Positions 1-7,475 of a stretch of DNA of 42,203 nt are shown in pieces. This stretch comes from an uncultured Bacilli bacterium (GTDB lineage Bacteria; Bacillota_I; Bacilli_A; RF39; UBA660). The stretch's first letter is position 1; each line of letters opens with the position of its first letter. The notes under the pieces are model-generated. The model was not told where the DNA came from. It worked only from the letters and a program-made list of their open reading frames with translations, and made no database searches. The position numbers were made by a program, and so were the translations under genes. Where the stretch lies: positions 1 to 42,203 of the forward strand of contig CAKOOS010000009.1 in NCBI GenBank assembly GCA_934098735.1, read 5' to 3'.

Positions 1-70
1 CTTCATTAATTAATTTTAACTTATCTTCTTTTGACCAATATCTATTTGGTTCTTTTCTAATTCTTGTCAT
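1..70 (-). CDS. N-terminus of a possible IS3-type transposase/HTH protein (cut by window edge)
   Basis: Only the first 23 codons are visible; the gene runs off the left end. The start is an ATG at 68-70 preceded by a strong ribosome site (GGAGGAAGA). The visible peptide is basic and reads MTRIRKEPNRYWSKEDKLK and onward, which resembles the start of helix-turn-helix OrfA proteins of IS3-type elements, where a basic leader precedes the first DNA-binding helix. No inverted repeat can be seen here. The family call rests on this short match alone; another small DNA-binding protein is possible. Confidence 0.4.
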   Translation of the reverse strand, partial: MTRIRKEPNRYWSKEDKLKLINE

Positions 71-94
71 ATTCTTCCTCCAATTTTATTATAA

Positions 95-130
95 CAAAAA
101 AATGCAGACAGTTTTTATGTGTCTACATTT
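95..130 (-). terminator. Rho-independent terminator of rubrerythrin
   Basis: An 11-bp stem (100-110 with 120-130, one G-U pair) encloses a 9-nt loop. On the minus strand it is followed by a run of T. It lies about 30 bases after the rubrerythrin stop and separates that gene from the transposase-like start. Confidence 0.8.
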
Positions 131-161
131 ATCTTACAACTTCAATTTGTTTTATAGTAGT

Positions 162-701
162 TTAATAATTTTCAGCTTTTAGCTCAAAATAACTTTGTGG
201 ATGGCCACAAATTGGACAAACTTCTGGAGCTTCTTTACCAATTACAATATGACCACAGTTACGACAAATCCATACAGCTTCGCCATCTTTGCTAAATACT
301 AATTTATCGTCAATATTTTTTAATAATTTACGATATCTTTCTTCATGGGCTTTTTCTATTTGAGCTACACCTTCAAATAAATATGCGATGCGATCAAATC
401 CTTCATCTTTAGCTACTTTAGCAAATTCAGAATACATATCTGTCCATTCATAATTTTCTCCAGCTGCTGCGTCTAATAAATTATCTTTAGTATTTGGAAT
501 AGATCCTCCTTTTAATTCTTTAAACCACATTTTAGCATGTTCTTTTTCATTATTAGCAGTTTCTTCAAACAACGCTGCAATTTGTTCATATCCTTCTTTT
601 CTAGCTTTTGAAGCATAATAAGTATATTTATTTCTAGCTTGACTTTCACCAGCAAATGCTGCTAGTAAATTTGCTTCAGTCTTACTACCTTTTAATTCCA
701 T
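162..701 (-). CDS. rbr: Rubrerythrin
   Basis: Cytoplasmic non-haem iron peroxidase that reduces hydrogen peroxide using electrons from rubredoxin-type partners, typical of anaerobes. The 179-residue protein has the two expected parts. An N-terminal ferritin-like four-helix bundle (about 1-135) carries the paired glutamate and ExxH iron ligands (EKEH near 52-55, and EKAHEE in the last helix). A C-terminal rubredoxin-like knuckle has CRNCG and CPICG. Length is normal for the family. The start has a clear GGAGG ribosome site and no competing start. It is monocistronic, with its own promoter and terminator. It suggests an oxygen-sensitive lifestyle, in keeping with the suf genes nearby. Confidence 0.95.
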   Translation of the reverse strand: MELKGSKTEANLLAAFAGESQARNKYTYYASKARKEGYEQIAALFEETANNEKEHAKMWFKELKGGSIPNTKDNLLDAAAGENYEWTDMYSEFAKVAKDEGFDRIAYLFEGVAQIEKAHEERYRKLLKNIDDKLVFSKDGEAVWICRNCGHIVIGKEAPEVCPICGHPQSYFELKAENY

Positions 702-740
702 AAAAATCTACCTCCTTAATAAAATACTGATTACTAATAA

Positions 741-769
741 ATTATAATATCTTCCACTAAAAATAGCAA
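741..769 (-). promoter_or_regulatory. Predicted promoter of rbr
   Basis: On the minus strand TTGCTA (764-769) and TATAAT (741-746) are separated by 17 bases, about 40 bases upstream of the start codon. The -35 box lies inside the terminator hairpin of the upstream spoVS gene, so termination and initiation signals share sequence. I could not make a good Fur or PerR box here. Confidence 0.55.
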
Positions 770-787
770 CTTATTTGTTGCTATTTT
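755..787 (-). terminator. Terminator of spoVS, overlapping its stop codon
   Basis: A perfect 11-bp stem (760-770 with 777-787) with a 6-nt loop is followed by T5 on the minus strand. The 5' arm includes the last codons and the TAG stop of spoVS. Confidence 0.85.
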
Positions 788-1041
788 CCTTCTACAATTA
801 ATTTAATTGCTGTTTTAGCTTCGCCATTAATTACAATATCATTAAAAGCCGGGATAACTACAAGATTATCTCCTGTCGGGGCTACAAAGCCTCTACAAAT
901 AGCAATTGCTTTAATAGCTTGATTAAGGGATCCTGCTCCTACAGTTTGTATCTCTACTTGTTTTTTTTCTCTATAAATATTTGCTATGGCTCCAGCTACT
1001 TTACTGGGATTTGATTTTGATGAAACTTTTAGAATTTCCAT
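781..1041 (-). CDS. spoVS: Stage V sporulation protein S (SpoVS)
   Basis: Small nucleic-acid-binding protein of the SpoVS/Alba-like superfamily; in Bacillus subtilis it affects sporulation at stage V and septation. I take the internal ATG at 1039-1041 as the start. It gives 86 residues, the usual family length, and has AAAGGA about ten bases upstream; the two earlier in-frame ATGs lack a site. The protein begins MEILKVSSKSNPSKVAGAIA and keeps the GAGSLNQAIKAIAI core. SpoVS is also widespread in bacteria that do not make spores, and nothing else in the window is sporulation-specific, so its presence does not prove sporulation. It is a single-gene unit between two terminators. Confidence 0.93.
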   Translation of the reverse strand: MEILKVSSKSNPSKVAGAIANIYREKKQVEIQTVGAGSLNQAIKAIAICRGFVAPTGDNLVVIPAFNDIVINGEAKTAIKLIVEGK

Positions 1042-1074
1042 TATTATCATTCCTTTCATGAAAATTATATGGCA

Positions 1075-1101
1075 TAAAAAAAAGAAATATCACTATTTCT
1101 A
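1075..1101 (-). terminator. Terminator of the DUF308-like gene
   Basis: A 7-bp stem (1083-1089 with 1094-1100) with a 4-nt loop is followed by a run of eight T on the minus strand. It overlaps the TAG stop codon of the upstream gene. Confidence 0.75.
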
Positions 1102-1629
1102 TTTTTTTTGTTCATATAAATAAATTGTAATCGGATCAAATAATTCTAACATACCATGAATTAAGAAAAAATATCCTAATATAAGAACTTGTATATCATT
1201 TTCATAATATAAATTCATCGTTGTTAAAAGACCACTTAAAATAAATAAAATTAAAGTAATAATTTTAAAGATCCACACTTTATTTTTGCGATCATTATAA
1301 TAATCAGATTTTTTTAACTTTATTAAAGATAATAAAATAATCCAAATAAGTAAACATAAAGCCAAATACCAAGGCACATTTGCAATATCTAAATTTAAAC
1401 TTATTATTAAAACTAACAAAGATGCTAAGCATGTAAAAAGGCCTTCAAAATCTTTAGATTTACTTGTAAGTAAAAATTGAATTAGATTTAAAATTGTATA
1501 AATTCCAAGAATTCCAGCAAATATCCATTTTACTTTAACAAAATGAAAAAGTGGAAATAGCAGTAAAGCACTACCACAAATGATTAAAAATATCGCCGTT
1601 ATTAAATCAACTATTTGTTTTTTATTCAT
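1099..1629 (-). CDS. Small integral membrane protein, DUF308/HdeD-like
   Basis: About 176 residues, almost entirely hydrophobic, with roughly six predicted membrane helices in three hairpins separated by short lysine-rich loops. This is the layout of DUF308 (HdeD-like) proteins, whose biochemical role in Firmicutes is unknown. The ATG at 1627-1629 is preferred; the codon before it is TTG, and AAGGAAG lies at correct spacing. It sits alone between the end of sufB and its own terminator. TATACT just upstream may be its -10 box. No catalytic motif is visible, so the family call is moderate. Confidence 0.6.
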   Translation of the reverse strand: MNKKQIVDLITAIFLIICGSALLLFPLFHFVKVKWIFAGILGIYTILNLIQFLLTSKSKDFEGLFTCLASLLVLIISLNLDIANVPWYLALCLLIWIILLSLIKLKKSDYYNDRKNKVWIFKIITLILFILSGLLTTMNLYYENDIQVLILGYFFLIHGMLELFDPITIYLYEQKK

Positions 1630-1690
1630 CAAACTTCCTTCTTTCTAAGAAAAGTATAACATTTATTTTTTTAAAAGTCATTATGGTTTA

Positions 1691-3004
1691 CTATAAATTT
1701 CTTTTTATAAGTTGATTTAGTTCAACTGCATATTCCATTGGTAACTCTTCTTTAAATTCATCAATAAAACCTAAAATTATAAGTTCCGTAGCTCTTTCTT
1801 CTGGGATGCCTCTACTCATTAAATAAAAAAGAACGTTATCACTAATTTTGGAAACAGTCGCCTCATGTTCAATACTACTAGTCAAGTTAGAAACCTCATT
1901 AACTGGTATTGTATCGCTTTTAGAAAATTCATCTAATATAAGGCTATCACATTTAATTATTGCTTCACTATTTAAGGCTTTATTTTTTATAGATACTTTT
2001 CCACGGTAAGTAGCATTACCACCACTTCCTGCAATACTCTTAGAAATAATATTACTTTTAGTATTTTTGCCAATATGTATCATTCGTGCTCCACTATCCT
2101 GTTCTTGATCATTTTTAGCAACACTAATAGTAATACAAGTTCCTTTTGAATTATCTCCTTTTAAAACACAACAAGGATATTTCATAGTTACTTTTGAACC
2201 AATATTACCATCTATCCATTCCATAGTACCACAATCATCTACAACAGCTCTTTTAGTTACTAAATTATAAACATTTGTAGCCCAATTTTGAATTGTTGAA
2301 TATCTACATTTTGCATTTTTTCCAACATATATTTCCACAATAGCTGCATGAAGACTTGATTCACTATAAGTTGGTGCTGTACATCCCTCAACATAATGAA
2401 GTGATGAATTATCATCTACAATAATCAATGTTCTTTCGAATTGTCCCATATTTTTGCTATTAATTCTAAAATAACTTTGCAAAGGTCGATCTAGTTTTGT
2501 ATTTTTAGGAACATAAATAAAAGATCCTCCACTAAATACTGCAGCATTTAAAGCAGCAAATTTATTTTCTTCATAAGAAACAATTTTTCCAAAATATTTT
2601 TTTACAAGTTCAGGATATTTTTTTATTGCTTGTTCAATTGATGTAAAAATAACATGCTTTTCTTCCAATTCTTTAAGCATATTATGATAAATAACTTCGC
2701 TTTCATATTGAACTCCCATCCCTCCAAGGTGCTTTTCACTTTCAATAACACCAAGATCATCAAGTTCATCTACAACTGGTTTTAAAACTTTATTCCAATC
2801 ATTTTCAATTTTCTTATCAACATCATTGTTTTTGTAATATATTACTTTATTAAAATCAAGGTCTATTTTTGGACCAAACGAAGGCATATTTTGTTTTATA
2901 AAAGATTCATATCCTTTTAAACGATACTCAAGTACCCACGCATCTTCATTTTTTATTTCTGATATTTTTTTTACCTTATTTTCATCTAAAACTACTATTT
3001 CCAT
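1691..3004 (-). CDS. sufB: Fe-S cluster assembly scaffold protein SufB
   Basis: Scaffold subunit of the SufBCD complex, on which iron-sulfur clusters are built in the cytoplasm. At 437 residues it is close to full length. An N-terminal SufB domain (about 1-150) is followed by the beta-helical SufBD core (about 170-410), with the conserved LHYVEGCTAP and SIEHEATVSKI segments. The C-terminal helical tail contains NVLFYLMSRGIPEERA. It is the last gene of the csoR-sufC-sufD-sufU-sufB operon; its ATG overlaps the sufU stop by one base (TAATG), implying translational coupling. No convincing terminator hairpin follows it. The desulfurase gene sufS is not in this operon and lies at 23349-24545. Confidence 0.96.
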   Translation of the reverse strand: MEIVVLDENKVKKISEIKNEDAWVLEYRLKGYESFIKQNMPSFGPKIDLDFNKVIYYKNNDVDKKIENDWNKVLKPVVDELDDLGVIESEKHLGGMGVQYESEVIYHNMLKELEEKHVIFTSIEQAIKKYPELVKKYFGKIVSYEENKFAALNAAVFSGGSFIYVPKNTKLDRPLQSYFRINSKNMGQFERTLIIVDDNSSLHYVEGCTAPTYSESSLHAAIVEIYVGKNAKCRYSTIQNWATNVYNLVTKRAVVDDCGTMEWIDGNIGSKVTMKYPCCVLKGDNSKGTCITISVAKNDQEQDSGARMIHIGKNTKSNIISKSIAGSGGNATYRGKVSIKNKALNSEAIIKCDSLILDEFSKSDTIPVNEVSNLTSSIEHEATVSKISDNVLFYLMSRGIPEERATELIILGFIDEFKEELPMEYAVELNQLIKRNL

Positions 3005-3432
3005 TATTCTGCCTCAACTTCTTCAATAATTTTATTAGCAGTTTTGCATGGCATTAAAGCACAATTTTTTCGAGCTGGTTGCAAATAAATTTCATCAAAA
3101 ACGTTTAATTCTCCCAAAATGTCCTTATCATAAGATTCTTCATTAATCATATTAAAATAATTCTTTAATATTTCCTTAGCTTCATTAATAGATTTTCCAA
3201 TTAATTTCTTAATTATAATACTTGTTGCACTTGTACAAATAGCACAAGCTTCACCATCAAAAACAACATCTTTAATAATATCATCTTCTACCTTCATCAT
3301 CATCTCAACATTATCTATACATGATTCACTTCGCGTATTAGCCTTTTTATAAGAACAATCATCTATCAATCCCTTATGCACTGGATGTTGATAATTATCT
3401 AAAATTATTTCTCTTCTAATTTCTTTATCCAT
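3004..3432 (-). CDS. sufU: Zinc-dependent sulfurtransferase SufU
   Basis: SufU accepts the persulfide sulfur from the cysteine desulfurase SufS and passes it to the SufBCD scaffold; it is an IscU-fold protein that binds zinc rather than acting as the scaffold. The 142-residue protein has the expected ligand set: Cys38 and Asp40 (SCID), Cys63 (EACAIC) and Cys124 (RKNCAL). Two extra cysteines (66 and 129) are present. The start has GGAGG six bases upstream. It sits between sufD and sufB, with a two-base gap to the sufD stop side and a one-base overlap with sufB. Its presence assigns the system to the Gram-positive SufCDSUB type. Confidence 0.93.
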   Translation of the reverse strand: MDKEIRREIILDNYQHPVHKGLIDDCSYKKANTRSESCIDNVEMMMKVEDDIIKDVVFDGEACAICTSATSIIIKKLIGKSINEAKEILKNYFNMINEESYDKDILGELNVFDEIYLQPARKNCALMPCKTANKIIEEVEAE

Positions 3433-3433
3433 A

Positions 3434-4006
3434 TTAGACCTCCATTAATTTTTTCAAAAACAAATCTGTTACTTTTTCATTAATATTTCCACCATTTAGT
3501 AATAAGCTTTTCATTAATAAACGGGTTGCAATTTGTTCATTTATTCCTCGGCTCATCAAGTAAAACAAAATGTCTTCTTTAAATTTACCAATATAAGCGG
3601 CATGATTTGAAAAAGTATCGTAATTATTAATTAATAAATTGGGAAGTATTTGAGATATCCCGTTAGTTAAATTAATAATTTGATTTTCTTGATTACAAAA
3701 ACATTTAAAACTATCCTTTGGAACATAACCCGTAACATCAAATACCAATTTTTTAAAGCCAGCATTTACACCATGATTATAAATTTCACTTATAGTATTA
3801 CTACATAAATGATTAATTGTAATTTTAAAAGTATTATCATCAAAATTTATAGTACTATAGTGATAAACAACCTTAGCATTTAAACCTTTTAAATTAATGA
3901 CAACATTTACACTTTTATTAATAACATAATGATATATTTCATAAGTTTCATTAGCATTTATATCTAAATTAAAATTTTCATCTTTTATATACAATACTTT
4001 ACTCAT
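3434..4006 (-). CDS. sufD: Short SufD-like protein of the SufBCD complex
   Basis: SufD partners SufB and SufC in the cluster-assembly complex. Position between sufC and sufU, and a C-terminal tail (EDILFYLMSRGINEQIATRL) that parallels the SufB tail, identify it. It is only 190 residues from the ATG at 4004-4006; usual SufD proteins exceed 400, so the N-terminal region and much of the beta-helix are missing. A longer reading from TTG at 4030 is possible but has no ribosome site. The chosen ATG overlaps the sufC end by eight bases. There is no frameshift or leftover upstream coding sequence, so it looks like a genuine compact form rather than a broken gene. Homology of the first 100 residues is not obvious by eye. 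Confidence 0.75.
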   Translation of the reverse strand: MSKVLYIKDENFNLDINANETYEIYHYVINKSVNVVINLKGLNAKVVYHYSTINFDDNTFKITINHLCSNTISEIYNHGVNAGFKKLVFDVTGYVPKDSFKCFCNQENQIINLTNGISQILPNLLINNYDTFSNHAAYIGKFKEDILFYLMSRGINEQIATRLLMKSLLLNGGNINEKVTDLFLKKLMEV

Positions 4007-4730
4007 TATAACCAACTTTTTCTGTTTCAATTGCTAAATTAATATCTCCAGTTTTTACAATTTTTCCATGGTTCATAACGTGAACAAAATTTGGCTTTAT
4101 TAATTCTAAAATTCTCGGATAATGTGTAATTATAAGAATAGATACATCAGGATTTTCTTCTTTATACTTATTTATATTTTCACAAACAATTCTTAAAGAA
4201 TCAACATCTAATCCAGAATCTAATTCATCTAATATAATAAATTTTGGTTTTAAAATCTTAATTTGAAGAACTTCATTTTTTTTCTTTTCTCCACCAGAAA
4301 AACCAACATTCACATGTCTATGAATCATATCTTTAGAAAATTCTAGTTCCTTTAAAGAATTATTTATTTCATTTATAAAGCTAAAATAATCAATATGATC
4401 ACCAGTCATTTCTTCTCTACTAGTCTTTAAAAATTCACTATTTGTTACACCTTCAACAACCGTAGGATCTTGCATAGCTAAAAATATTCCTAATTTAGCC
4501 CTTTTATCAACACTTAAATCATTGATAATAACATTATTAAAATTTATTTTGCCTTCATCTATCTTATATAAGAAATGTCCCATAATTACTTTGGCAAGTG
4601 TTGACTTTCCAGTTCCATTTGGGCCCATTATAGCATGAATTTCTCCATCATTTACGGTTAAAGAAAAATCATCTAATATTTTTTTATCACTATCTTTTAA
4701 ACTTACTGTCAAATTTTTTATTTTAAGCAT
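3999..4730 (-). CDS. sufC: Fe-S cluster assembly ATPase SufC
   Basis: ABC-type ATPase that drives conformational change of the SufBCD scaffold in the cytoplasm. All motifs are present in 243 residues: Walker A GPNGTGKST (36-44), Q-loop region (MQDP), the SufC-specific signature SGGEKKKNE, and Walker B FIILDELDSGLD, with the switch histidine in ITHYP. The Walker A serine is replaced by threonine (GTGKST), and ELDSG replaces the more common ETDSG; both are mild changes. The ribosome site AGGTGG is six bases from the ATG. It lies ten bases after the csoR stop and overlaps sufD. Confidence 0.96.
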   Translation of the reverse strand: MLKIKNLTVSLKDSDKKILDDFSLTVNDGEIHAIMGPNGTGKSTLAKVIMGHFLYKIDEGKINFNNVIINDLSVDKRAKLGIFLAMQDPTVVEGVTNSEFLKTSREEMTGDHIDYFSFINEINNSLKELEFSKDMIHRHVNVGFSGGEKKKNEVLQIKILKPKFIILDELDSGLDVDSLRIVCENINKYKEENPDVSILIITHYPRILELIKPNFVHVMNHGKIVKTGDINLAIETEKVGYNE

Positions 4731-4740
4731 TTTTTACCAC

Positions 4741-5043
4741 CTATCTATTAATTCTATCAAATAATTCTATAACGTCATCTATGATTTCATATTTATCATT
4801 TTTAATGTCATTTATCATACAACTTTTCATATGACTTTTTAAAATATTATTTCCTAAACTTTTAAGACCATGCATTGAAGCAGAAAGTTGCATTATAACT
4901 TCATCACAGTATCTATCATTTTCTATCATTTGTTTTATGCCTCGAATTTGTCCTTCAATAACATTTAGTCTTTTTATGATCTTATCTTTTTCCTCACAAG
5001 ATCGATGTTTATTTTTTTTGCACTCTTGACAATTTGCATGCAT
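4741..5043 (-). CDS. csoR: CsoR-family copper-sensing transcriptional repressor, first gene of the suf operon
   Basis: CsoR/RcnR (DUF156) proteins are all-helical DNA-binding repressors that release DNA when they bind metal or react with thiols. The 100-residue protein has the Cu(I) ligand set Cys46, His71 and Cys75, with the same spacing as Bacillus CsoR (Cys45-His70-Cys74). That favours copper over the CstR (sulfide) or RcnR (nickel) branches. A cysteine-rich N-terminal arm (Cys5, Cys8, Cys16) is extra. No copper pump or chaperone gene is nearby. It heads the suf operon, ten bases before sufC, and its own promoter carries a CsoR-type palindrome. Autoregulation and copper-linked control of suf follow as inference. 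Confidence 0.88.
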   Translation of the reverse strand: MHANCQECKKNKHRSCEEKDKIIKRLNVIEGQIRGIKQMIENDRYCDEVIMQLSASMHGLKSLGNNILKSHMKSCMINDIKNDKYEIIDDVIELFDRINR

Positions 5044-5059
5044 TTAAATCACCGAAAAT

Positions 5060-5088
5060 ATTATACACCCCTGGTAGGTATATGTAAA
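5060..5088 (-). promoter_or_regulatory. suf operon promoter with embedded CsoR-like operator
   Basis: On the minus strand TTTACA (5083-5088) and TATAAT (5060-5065) are exactly 17 bases apart. The spacer holds an imperfect 19-base palindrome of the form ATAC-N3-CC-N-GG-N3-GTAT (5064-5082), which matches the GC-cored, AT-flanked layout of known CsoR operators. A repressor bound there would block both promoter boxes. The leader is very short: 16 bases separate the -10 box from the ATG of csoR. Confidence 0.75.
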
Positions 5089-5097
5089 GAAAATTGC

Positions 5098-5126
5098 TTG
5101 CCACTTAAAATATAATTTAGTATAAT
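5098..5126 (+). promoter_or_regulatory. Promoter of tRNA-Thr
   Basis: TTGCCA (5098-5103) and TATAAT (5121-5126) are 17 bases apart, and the -10 box ends eight bases before the mature tRNA. It is divergent from the suf promoter, with only nine bases between the two -35 boxes. Confidence 0.75.
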
Positions 5127-5134
5127 TATCTAAA

Positions 5135-5208
5135 GCCGCAATAGTATAATGGTATTACAAATCCATGGTAAGGATTAAATCAGTGTTCAATTCACTGTTG
5201 TGGCACCA
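5135..5208 (+). tRNA. tRNA-Thr (anticodon GGT)
   Basis: Cloverleaf with CCA encoded. The acceptor stem GCCGCAA pairs with TTGTGGC (one G-U), the anticodon stem is AATCC/GGATT with loop ATGGTAA (anticodon GGT at 34-36), and the T arm is CAGTG-TTCAATT-CACTG. G1-C72 and C2-G71, together with G35 and U36, agree with threonine identity elements. Confidence 0.93.
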
Positions 5209-5236
5209 TGAAGAATCTTAATAAACTTTTAGATAC

Positions 5237-5274
5237 AAAAAAAGCATGATTTCTAGATGAATCATGTCTTTTAT
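5237..5274. terminator. Bidirectional terminator between tRNA-Thr and the 5271 gene
   Basis: Stem CATGATT (5245-5251) with AATCATG (5260-5266), extended by A/T flanks. It has seven T after it on the minus strand and a T-rich tail on the plus strand, so it can serve both converging units. Confidence 0.75.
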
Positions 5275-6272
5275 TTTATATACAATTCTTTAGCCATTTT
5301 TTTATTTTCTTCATTATATCCGTAAAGAATATTTGGAAGAGCATTTTTTATGTCTTGATACAATTCTTGATAAGCTGTTTTATTATTTTTGCCAAAAGAG
5401 CTAGTCATTCCAACAACATTTGTTTTACCATTATTGGTAATAATATAAATGCTTTTACTTGTTGAAATTCCATTTTGTTTTAACTCAAAAGGATATACCC
5501 AAACAATTTTATTTAAATCAATTATTTTTAATCCATTTAAATAACTAATTAAATATTTACTAGTTATATAAACTCCACAAACTTTATTATAAATAACTTT
5601 TCCTGAAGATATTTCATCTGAAACTTCTTCTAGAACATCACCATAATCTTTAAGCATTTTTTTATATTTATTTTTGGATATTAAATAATATATAATAAGC
5701 CCTACTCCAATTAAAGAGAAAAGTCCAAACACAATTAAAACTGATAATGATTGTTCTGAAGCTTTCCAATAAGTATCTAAATAAACATTTCCAACAGTGT
5801 TTTTTAAATCATCAATTCCATAAGTATTACCATCTTCATCCATTAAATACTCTTGTAAATATTTAAAAACTTCTGTATCTATCTTACTAGTATGTCCATA
5901 AATAGTAACAGCTTCAGGTTTAGCCATTTCTGTTACGCTTAAGGTATATTCTTGTATGCTTCTTAATTTTTCCATATTTTCACTATCTAAAACAACGATA
6001 AAAGGATTTTCATTTTCATCATAAGCTAAATAATATTCCTTTTTATTTGAATTTTCATCTGTTTCAATAGCAAAACTACTTTCTAACATTTGTACATTTA
6101 ATTTCGCATAGACTCCATCACTCATACTTTTAGTAAAATTTTCATATTCAACATTTTTTTCAGAATAATAAAGTATAAGTCCTAAACCAAGACAAAAAAC
6201 AAATATTATTATGCCTACTATTAAAGATGTTTTTTTAACTTTAATATTTTTATAAAAATCATTTTCTTTCAT
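5271..6272 (-). CDS. Membrane protein of unknown function, downstream of a histidine kinase
   Basis: 333 residues that I do not recognise with confidence. One membrane helix lies near 16-36 and a second near 177-198. They enclose an acidic extracytoplasmic segment of about 140 residues. A cytoplasmic C-terminal half of mixed alpha/beta character contains regularly spaced strands (YITSKYLISYL, KIVWVYPFEL, SIYIITNNG), resembling a PH-like fold, though this is only an impression. The ribosome site is GGAGATGAG. It starts 27 bases after the histidine kinase stop and ends in a terminator, so it is probably the last gene of that operon. It may assist sensing or transport there, but no function can be assigned. 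Confidence 0.55.
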   Translation of the reverse strand: MKENDFYKNIKVKKTSLIVGIIIFVFCLGLGLILYYSEKNVEYENFTKSMSDGVYAKLNVQMLESSFAIETDENSNKKEYYLAYDENENPFIVVLDSENMEKLRSIQEYTLSVTEMAKPEAVTIYGHTSKIDTEVFKYLQEYLMDEDGNTYGIDDLKNTVGNVYLDTYWKASEQSLSVLIVFGLFSLIGVGLIIYYLISKNKYKKMLKDYGDVLEEVSDEISSGKVIYNKVCGVYITSKYLISYLNGLKIIDLNKIVWVYPFELKQNGISTSKSIYIITNNGKTNVVGMTSSFGKNNKTAYQELYQDIKNALPNILYGYNEENKKMAKELYIK

Positions 6273-6299
6273 AAACTCATCTCCACAAAGATTATATCA

Positions 6300-7475
6300 T
6301 TATTTATAATATTTTAAAACAAATTTTGTCTTTCCGTCTTGACTATATGCTGATATACTTCCATTATCTTTTTCAATTATTTCTTTTGCTAAGGATAAAC
6401 CTATTCCTATGTTATTTGAATTATTATTACCCTTATAAAATCTTTTAAATATATTTTTTAATTCTGTCTTTTCTATTTCTTTTCCTTCATTCATAATTTC
6501 AAGTTTAACATACATTCCATTATTTTCAAAATTAATATATATATCACCACTATCATTTGAATATTCAATTGCGTTTTTTAAAACATTTGTAACTGCTTCA
6601 CATTCCCATTTATAATCACCAATAACTTTTACTAAACTACTTCCCTTTACATGAATATTAACATTTTTTATTTCTCTTAAAATATCAACATTCTTTAAAA
6701 CATCAAAAACTAAATCTTTAATCATTATTTCATCTTTTGATAAAGTAATAACATTAGCATCAAATTTTGAAAGTTTAAGCATAGCTATAATTAGAAAATT
6801 AATATTTTCAACTTGAAGTCTTATATCACTTAAAAATTCTTTTTGTCTTAGAGGATCAACATCTTCTTCAAGCAAAGTATCAATCATTAATATAATAGCT
6901 GTAAGTGGAGTTTTTAACTGATGAGAAATATTGGCAAGATTATCTTTAATGGCTTTTCTTTCTTTATATTCTCTATCATAACTTTCTTTTAAACAAACCG
7001 TAGTTGTATAAATTTCGTTTTTTAAAATTGATAAATTTCCTTCAACATTATCAAGCAAGTTAAGATCATAAATGCCTGAATTAATTTTTTTTAAATAATT
7101 AGTTATACTCTCAATATTATTATCATAATTTTTTTTCTTTTTTAAAAGAATAAAAACTAGCAACAACGAGAAAATACCAAATACACTTAAACTAATTATT
7201 AAACTTTTATAATAAACTATTTTTCCGCCTTGTAAATAATTAATATCATTTTCACTAAACCCATATTTTTTTAACAAATCACTACTAGATTTTTTATCAC
7301 TATTTATAATTTTAATAACATCTTCAGAATCAACATCTGGATATTTTAAAACAATTTCATTTATTACATTATTTACAAAATTATTTGTAATTTTACCATA
7401 ATTTAAATAATTTAAATAATTAAAAAGTAAGACCAACAAAAGCCCACTTATAAAAAATCCTAACCATTTTTTCAT
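6300..7475 (-). CDS. Sensor histidine kinase of a peptide-sensing-type two-component system
   Basis: Membrane kinase of 391 residues that autophosphorylates and passes phosphate to the regulator encoded just upstream. Two membrane helices (about 5-20 and 91-111) flank a 70-residue extracytoplasmic loop. The dimerisation box has His185 in NISHQLKTPLTA. The ATPase domain has an N box (NAIEYS) and G boxes (GIGLSLAKEII near 357). It overlaps the regulator gene by four bases (ATGA). The small sensor loop and the ABC permease upstream fit systems such as VncRS or BceRS, in which the transporter helps sense antimicrobial peptides. The signal itself is unknown. Confidence 0.9.
   Translation of the reverse strand: MKKWLGFFISGLLLVLLFNYLNYLNYGKITNNFVNNVINEIVLKYPDVDSEDVIKIINSDKKSSSDLLKKYGFSENDINYLQGGKIVYYKSLIISLSVFGIFSLLLVFILLKKKKNYDNNIESITNYLKKINSGIYDLNLLDNVEGNLSILKNEIYTTTVCLKESYDREYKERKAIKDNLANISHQLKTPLTAIILMIDTLLEEDVDPLRQKEFLSDIRLQVENINFLIIAMLKLSKFDANVITLSKDEIMIKDLVFDVLKNVDILREIKNVNIHVKGSSLVKVIGDYKWECEAVTNVLKNAIEYSNDSGDIYINFENNGMYVKLEIMNEGKEIEKTELKNIFKRFYKGNNNSNNIGIGLSLAKEIIEKDNGSISAYSQDGKTKFVLKYYK

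Noticed and set aside
741..770. PerR/Fur-like box in the rbr promoter
   Set aside because: TTATAATTTATTAGT matches only half of the palindrome; AT-rich sequence gives such matches by chance.
4007..4030. Longer SufD reading from a TTG at 4030
   Set aside because: No ribosome site, and the ATG at 4006 gives the normal short operon overlap with sufC.
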